Below are positions 60,298 through 64,000 of a DNA stretch of 64,000 bases, in pieces (the stretch's first letter is position 1; every line of letters starts with the position of its first letter). The notes beneath the pieces were generated by a model that saw only the letters and a program-made list of their open reading frames with translations, was not told the origin of the DNA and ran no database searches. The position numbers were made by a program, and so were the translations under genes. The stretch is from Treponema sp. UBA1793. Lineage in GTDB: Bacteria; Spirochaetota; Spirochaetia; Treponematales; Treponemataceae. Location of the stretch: contig DCFX01000081.1 of the NCBI GenBank assembly GCA_002314445.1, positions 58,983 through 122,982 on the forward strand, written 5' to 3'.

Positions 60298-61089
60298 CTA
60301 TTTCAATTCTATCGAATAATTTGCCGTGAGAACTTCTATTTTTTCTTTTGTAACACCGGAATGAGCCGTCATCGGTTTTGCCATATGCAGTTCAATTTGA
60401 TACCAACTATTTTTCACAGTGAATTCTTTTAGTACCGGATGTCTGAAAGAACTCAATAGAAATTTGCCTTCGACATTTTCAAGTACTTCAAGAAGTTGCC
60501 GAAAATCATCCGCAGAATAACCATCATAATGTCCCTGGTCAGTATCAGGGTATGGAGGATCACAATAAAAAAAAGTATTTCGGGTATCTCTACTGCGTAT
60601 GATTTTCAAGGCATCATAACACTCAATCTGAACATTCTGAAGACGAATTGCAAGTTCCTCTGTAAATGCAGTTCGTTTGTTACTTATTTTTTTTGTCGTT
60701 GTCCCGGCTGCATCATATCCCCAGCCTGCTTTCCATCCGGCACCGAATGAAGAATTGGCAATTACCCATACAGCCCATGCCCGTTTTATGCGGTCAAACA
60801 TTTCGGGATTTTCATTTATTACACGTGCCTGCCGGTGGAGTTCTCTGCTGTGCAGACTTATAGAAACTTCCTGTGCAAGAAGTGAAAAGTCTTTTTGTAT
60901 TACCTCATAAAAATTAATAAGTTCACCGTTAACGTCATTGATTATTTCTGATTTTGACGGCTGTTTCTGAAAGAAGACAGCTCCGCCTCCTACGAATGGT
61001 TCACAGTATATTTCGTGTTCCGGTATAAGACTGATTATTTTACTTGCAAGCTGCTGCTTACCGCCATAATAAGTAATTGGTGTTTTCAT
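60298..61089 (-). CDS. dam: Phage DNA adenine methyltransferase
   Basis: The protein has 263 aa. The Dam-type motifs are present: TYYGGKQQLASKI, EPFVGGGAVFF (SAM), FFYCDPPYPDTD (catalytic DPPY) and GHYDGYSADDF. It makes N6-methyladenine in a short target, most likely to protect phage DNA or control its genes. It is the only modification gene in view; no restriction nuclease is next to it. Confidence 0.9.
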   Translation of the reverse strand: MKTPITYYGGKQQLASKIISLIPEHEIYCEPFVGGGAVFFQKQPSKSEIINDVNGELINFYEVIQKDFSLLAQEVSISLHSRELHRQARVINENPEMFDRIKRAWAVWVIANSSFGAGWKAGWGYDAAGTTTKKISNKRTAFTEELAIRLQNVQIECYDALKIIRSRDTRNTFFYCDPPYPDTDQGHYDGYSADDFRQLLEVLENVEGKFLLSSFRHPVLKEFTVKNSWYQIELHMAKPMTAHSGVTKEKIEVLTANYSIELK

Positions 61090-61198
61090 ATTGTATACTC
61101 CTTCAGGCTAAACCTTATGACTATTGATGCCGATGCTCTTAGTACCTTGCAAGGTCAGGTGGAATCAGGACATCCTGTAGGCGGTGTCTGCCGTCTGT

Positions 61199-61218
61199 CT
61201 CCGGGTTACAGCCCGGAG
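61199..61218. other. GC-rich hairpin in the dam leader region
   Basis: CTCCGGG (61199-61205) and CCCGGAG (61212-61218) pair around TTACAG. A further pairing AGGCGG/CTGCC lies just before it. The region 61090-61287 otherwise holds only weak short frames. It may be the leader of dam or a small RNA. Confidence 0.35.
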
Positions 61219-61287
61219 GTTTCTGCCTGTTTAATCAGTATACAAATGTAGTGTAAAAACTCTTCAAAATAGGACATAAAAAGAATT

Positions 61288-62697
61288 ATGTATAAAATGC
61301 GATCAATAGATAATTTACTTGGTAAGAACAAGGAGTTAGAAAATCAAGAAATATATTTTGCCGATTTATCAAAGCTTAATGATCCAATGGAAGGTTTTTT
61401 AGAATTTCACTGGAATGGTGATATTATTGTATGGAAGAATTTTTTTTACCATTATTTATTGTGTTTAGAAAACATTGTTGCTCAATCACAGCTTGTAAAC
61501 GATGATTATATTTTTACAGAAAATGATATCCAAATATATATGACATTTGATAAACTGCCCACACAAAAATACAAAGATATGATTACGAACATAGCAACGT
61601 CTTTTTTTTCAAGTTCAACTATATCAAAGTATCTTTCTTTTTTGAGTAACAGAAAGACTCCAATATATAGATCAGAATTAAAAAGCCATCTAAAAGGTAT
61701 TCATTTAATTGCATTGATGTGTATTTTAAACGAATACAAGAAAAATGGGTTTTCAAATTTTTCCGGAGAAACCTTACTTGCAAATCTTAAATTTGATGCT
61801 TTGTTTAATATTTGGGATAAGAATCGTCTGGAAATAGAAAAAGATACTTCGTTTATAAATAAACTTTATGAAGTAGAAATTAGTATTCATTCACAACTGA
61901 GCTTAATACAAAGCTATAATATTTATACAGAAAAAAGAGGAAAGATAAAATCTTTTCTTTTATACGAATTTCCAGATAGTTTTGTAGATAAAATTGATGA
62001 ATTAGCATATCCCCATGCATATATTTCTTGCTTTATGTCTTCTTGTGATAATTCATCACTTTGGGGATATTATGGCGATAATCATAGGGGAGTTTGTTTA
62101 ATATTTAAGACGGAAGAACGAAATAATAAACACTTTCTATCACTTACAACAAAGATGGGACAGAGTAACAGTGGATCAATTATAGGAAATGCTAATTTTG
62201 AATTTAAAAAAGTAAAATATTCAAAAAACTTTCCAACGATTGATTTTTTTCGTTCATTAGGTCGTATGCCAATGGATATTTTATATAAATATTGGTATAT
62301 GAATGAAAATGGAGAAACGAGTTTCTTTTCTAATCATTTAAAAACTGCAAAGTCAATAGAAAAATGGCGGGCAAATTATTGGAAGAAATATGAAAAATGT
62401 TTGACAATAAAACTGCCAGATTGGAAGAAAGAAAATGAATATCGCCTAATATTAGAAGATTTTATGGACAGCCATTCGGCTATAAACGATAGAAAATTGA
62501 AATATCATTTTAATGATCTTGAAGGAATTATTTTTGGATATAAAACAACAACAGAAAATAAGATAAGAATCATGAAAATTATTGAGGAAAAATGTAAACA
62601 AAATAATAGAAAGAAGTTTGATTTTTATCAAGCCCAATATATTCCATCTTCAGGAGAAATGGAAATTGATAAACTTGATCTTCTTAAAATTTCATAG
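61288..62697 (+). CDS. DUF2971-family protein, AT-rich cargo
   Basis: The protein has 469 aa. DUF2971 landmarks are YFADLSKLNDPMEGF near the N-terminus and YISCFMSSCDNSSLWGYYGDNHRGVCLIF in the middle. There is no signal or membrane segment. The gene is much more AT-rich than the phage genes and is on the opposite strand. DUF2971 proteins recur in phage-linked accessory loci but their biochemistry is unknown to me. It is followed after 64 nt by a membrane protein gene with an ATAGGAG site, so the two are probably a unit. Confidence 0.85.
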   Translation: MYKMRSIDNLLGKNKELENQEIYFADLSKLNDPMEGFLEFHWNGDIIVWKNFFYHYLLCLENIVAQSQLVNDDYIFTENDIQIYMTFDKLPTQKYKDMITNIATSFFSSSTISKYLSFLSNRKTPIYRSELKSHLKGIHLIALMCILNEYKKNGFSNFSGETLLANLKFDALFNIWDKNRLEIEKDTSFINKLYEVEISIHSQLSLIQSYNIYTEKRGKIKSFLLYEFPDSFVDKIDELAYPHAYISCFMSSCDNSSLWGYYGDNHRGVCLIFKTEERNNKHFLSLTTKMGQSNSGSIIGNANFEFKKVKYSKNFPTIDFFRSLGRMPMDILYKYWYMNENGETSFFSNHLKTAKSIEKWRANYWKKYEKCLTIKLPDWKKENEYRLILEDFMDSHSAINDRKLKYHFNDLEGIIFGYKTTTENKIRIMKIIEEKCKQNNRKKFDFYQAQYIPSSGEMEIDKLDLLKIS

Positions 62698-62760
62698 CCA
62701 TCTTACGAATGTTTCAATTCTGACAAAACTTTTTGTATAATTTGTACGATAGGAGAAAAA

Positions 62761-63285
62761 ATGGATATACTGCAATTAGTAAATTCGGTTATTAGTTTTA
62801 TTGTTGGTAGTTCTGTAGTTGCGTTGATTAATTACAAATCTGCAAGCAATAGATTGAAATTCAAAGAAGGAAAATTTCTAGCTGAAATTAAAGAAAAAGA
62901 AAATGATAAAATTGAAGAGCGTGATTTTAAAGCAAAAGAATTCATTATTGAAAAAGTAATAGAAATTAATGCAGACAATTCACTGACAATGAATTACATA
63001 ATGGAGAGAAATGGAACAACTGAGTTGGATATTCATAATAGGTATTTAATGCAAAGTAAAACAATAAGAGAAATGATTGTAAAATCAAGAATTTCACAAA
63101 AAGGAGTTCTTGATGATTTAAACAAACTCTATGGATTAAGTAATTTAATATGGGGTAATCAACAAAGTTATTTTGGTTATTCAAAAGAGAATAATGAAAG
63201 CAAAGATAATTTGAGAAAAGAGTTATTGAATTATTTTGATGAGACGAGCAAATGTTGTACACAAATACTAAATTCATTATGGTAA
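62761..63285 (+). CDS. Membrane-anchored helical protein paired with DUF2971 gene
   Basis: The protein has 174 aa. One N-terminal membrane helix (about 5-24, LVNSVISFIVGSSVVALI) is followed by a charged coiled-coil (KFLAEIKEKENDKIEERDFKAKEF) and a helical domain. AGGAG lies 6 nt before the ATG. It is not recognised. It is as AT-rich as the DUF2971 gene, in the same orientation. The layout (soluble sensor plus membrane protein) fits an abortive-infection module. Confidence 0.7.
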   Translation: MDILQLVNSVISFIVGSSVVALINYKSASNRLKFKEGKFLAEIKEKENDKIEERDFKAKEFIIEKVIEINADNSLTMNYIMERNGTTELDIHNRYLMQSKTIREMIVKSRISQKGVLDDLNKLYGLSNLIWGNQQSYFGYSKENNESKDNLRKELLNYFDETSKCCTQILNSLW

Positions 63286-63326
63286 AACCTAATAACTATT
63301 TCAACCTGATATTTTGTCGTAAAACT

Positions 63327-63405
63327 TGCTAAACGATGTGCGTTATTAACTCATGTTTTTCGCCAACTTTAGCTGCGCGAAAAGCATGAGTCAAGCAAAT
63401 TTTAG
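63327..63405. repeat. Long hairpin with attC-like layout
   Basis: ACTCATGTTTTTCGC (63349-63363) pairs with GCGAAAAGCATGAGT (63377-63391) over 15 bp with one G-T pair. Outside it GCTAAA (63327-63332) pairs with TTTAGC (about 63400-63405) across an unequal internal loop. The layout is like integron attC sites, known from the T. denticola chromosomal integron. It lies between the AT-rich pair and the small gene at 63409-63618. Confidence 0.4.
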
Positions 63406-63408
63406 CGG

Positions 63409-63618
63409 TCATCCCACCATTACACAACGACCTAGATCCTCTTCTTTATAATCTGGCACGAAATTAATATTGCAATATTTACCAGACTCTTTGAAATGTG
63501 GTTCAGAAAATAAACCTTCTTCAAGGATGCTATTTTCTATAACAAGAGAAACATTGTACTTTTTAAGTAACGTTTCATATTCTGATTCAAATAACTTTTC
63601 TTTTTCTGTTTCTTCCAT
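63409..63618 (-). CDS. Small acidic hypothetical protein
   Basis: The protein has 69 aa, with the start at the ATG at 63618 after GAGAGG. It is acidic and contains EEGLFSEPHFKESG and CNINFVPDYKEEDLG. No family is recognised. It ends just before the attC-like hairpin. A DNA-mimic or accessory phage role is conceivable, without evidence. Confidence 0.6.
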   Translation of the reverse strand: MEETEKEKLFESEYETLLKKYNVSLVIENSILEEGLFSEPHFKESGKYCNINFVPDYKEEDLGRCVMVG

Positions 63619-63720
63619 GAATAGCCTCTCATTCTGCAAAAAAAATCCGCAGAGAATATCCTGCAGAATTTTTATCTAACTCATTTTTATTGTTTCAATC
63701 TGGCTTGCTTGCAAACATCC

Positions 63721-63822
63721 TTACTTTTTAAACGTTGGTAGAAGTTTAAGAAGAAGCACTGCAATATAAACCACTACTACAATAACAATAGTTATTATTT
63801 CAATTTTTTTCTGTTTGTTCAC
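63721..63822 (-). CDS. Very small phage membrane protein
   Basis: A GTG start at 63822, 6 nt after a perfect AGGAGG, opens a 33-codon frame with one membrane helix (IEIITIVIVVVVYIAVLLL) and a basic tail (ending FKK). Strong ribosome site and coherent hydrophobic helix support a real gene. Function unknown. Confidence 0.55.
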   Translation of the reverse strand: MNKQKKIEIITIVIVVVVYIAVLLLKLLPTFKK

Positions 63823-63867
63823 TTTATACCTCCTGTCTTTAAAACGGCAGCATCAGCTGCTGCACGT

Positions 63868-63972
63868 TTACGCATTTCCGTTTTTGTCTATGTACGCTAT
63901 CACGTCCGAACGGAGAGTACACCATGTTCCGTCTTCGTCTTTCCATGATGGAATTTCCCTGTCTTCGACCAT
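63868..63972 (-). CDS. Possible very small phage protein
   Basis: An ATG at 63972 opens 34 codons (MVEDREIPSWKDEDGTW, ending IDKNGNA) with AGCGGG in front and an in-frame TAA just upstream. The composition is plausible for a small phage protein with a WKDEDGTW turn. A stem GCAGCA/TGCTGC follows the stop. Confidence 0.4.
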   Translation of the reverse strand: MVEDREIPSWKDEDGTWCTLRSDVIAYIDKNGNA

Positions 63973-64000
63973 AAGCCCGCTTTATGTCAAGAAAGATGAC

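Noticed and set aside
61015..61251. Plus-strand frame upstream of the DUF2971 gene, including a 44-codon part from 61119
   Set aside because: It overlaps the start of dam on the other strand and the GC-rich hairpin, and has a poor ribosome site. I treat it as non-coding.
1..64000. CRISPR arrays, tRNA and rRNA genes
   Set aside because: I looked for regularly spaced repeats, cloverleaf patterns and rRNA motifs and found none that I can support.

Overview
The window reads as chromosome of a Treponema-like spirochaete. This is inferred from the many lipobox-bearing lipoproteins, a beta-barrel outer-membrane protein with an Ala/Lys/Glu-rich stalk, the dCache chemoreceptor, the sugar-lyase and uronate genes, and moderate GC. 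No rRNA or species-level marker is present, so the genus is a working label.

Region 1 (1-14.5 kb, minus strand) is a surface glycan locus. It holds lipoproteins with Big_2 and Fn3 repeats, an outer-membrane barrel, three GH43-fold lipoproteins (one with its catalytic acids gone), a GH30 endo-beta-1,6-galactanase-like lipoprotein, a LacI regulator and a KDPG aldolase. The enzyme mix points to type II arabinogalactan. The same 14-bp dyad (TGAAAACCTTTTCA) sits at both promoters and ties the locus to one LacI-type regulator.

Region 2 (14.6-24.4 kb) degrades uronate-containing polysaccharide such as glycosaminoglycan: GH88, two heparinase II/III lyases, kdgK, a DhuD/KduD-type SDR, kduI and a GntR/FCD regulator. 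None of its enzymes has a signal peptide. A MATE exporter follows.

Region 3 (25.8-33.5 kb) is a complete tryptophan pathway with fusions (trpE; trpGD-trpCF-trpB-trpA). Both promoters carry near-identical sigma-70 elements and twin GTTACT-N6-AGTAAC operators. Two small DNA-binding genes lie between trpE and trpGD.

Region 4 (33.6-52.3 kb) holds signalling and accessory genes: LytTR/DUF3021, a small barrel, GNAT, a GGDEF-EAL receptor, a chemoreceptor, a small Cys protein, GH31 with a sugar ABC transporter, an FMN/flavodoxin/DOMON redox cluster, and an APH-MATE-AraC operon.

Region 5 (52.5-64 kb) is part of a Mu-like prophage abutting a truncated kinase gene. It has a lysis cassette, gp27/TerL/portal homologues and a MuF head protein ending in a CdiA-like nuclease domain with a small gene just after it. 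Portal and MuF are probably joined by a -1 frameshift on an A9 run. No capsid or tail genes follow MuF before the boundary. Upstream of dam, an AT-rich module on the other strand (DUF2971 protein plus a membrane protein) is flanked by a long attC-like hairpin and is the best candidate for an undescribed defence system.

Several first genes (about 21.8, 24.5, 35.3, 35.9 and 41.0 kb) have a -10 hexamer only 7-11 nt before ATG and no Shine-Dalgarno, suggesting leaderless transcripts.
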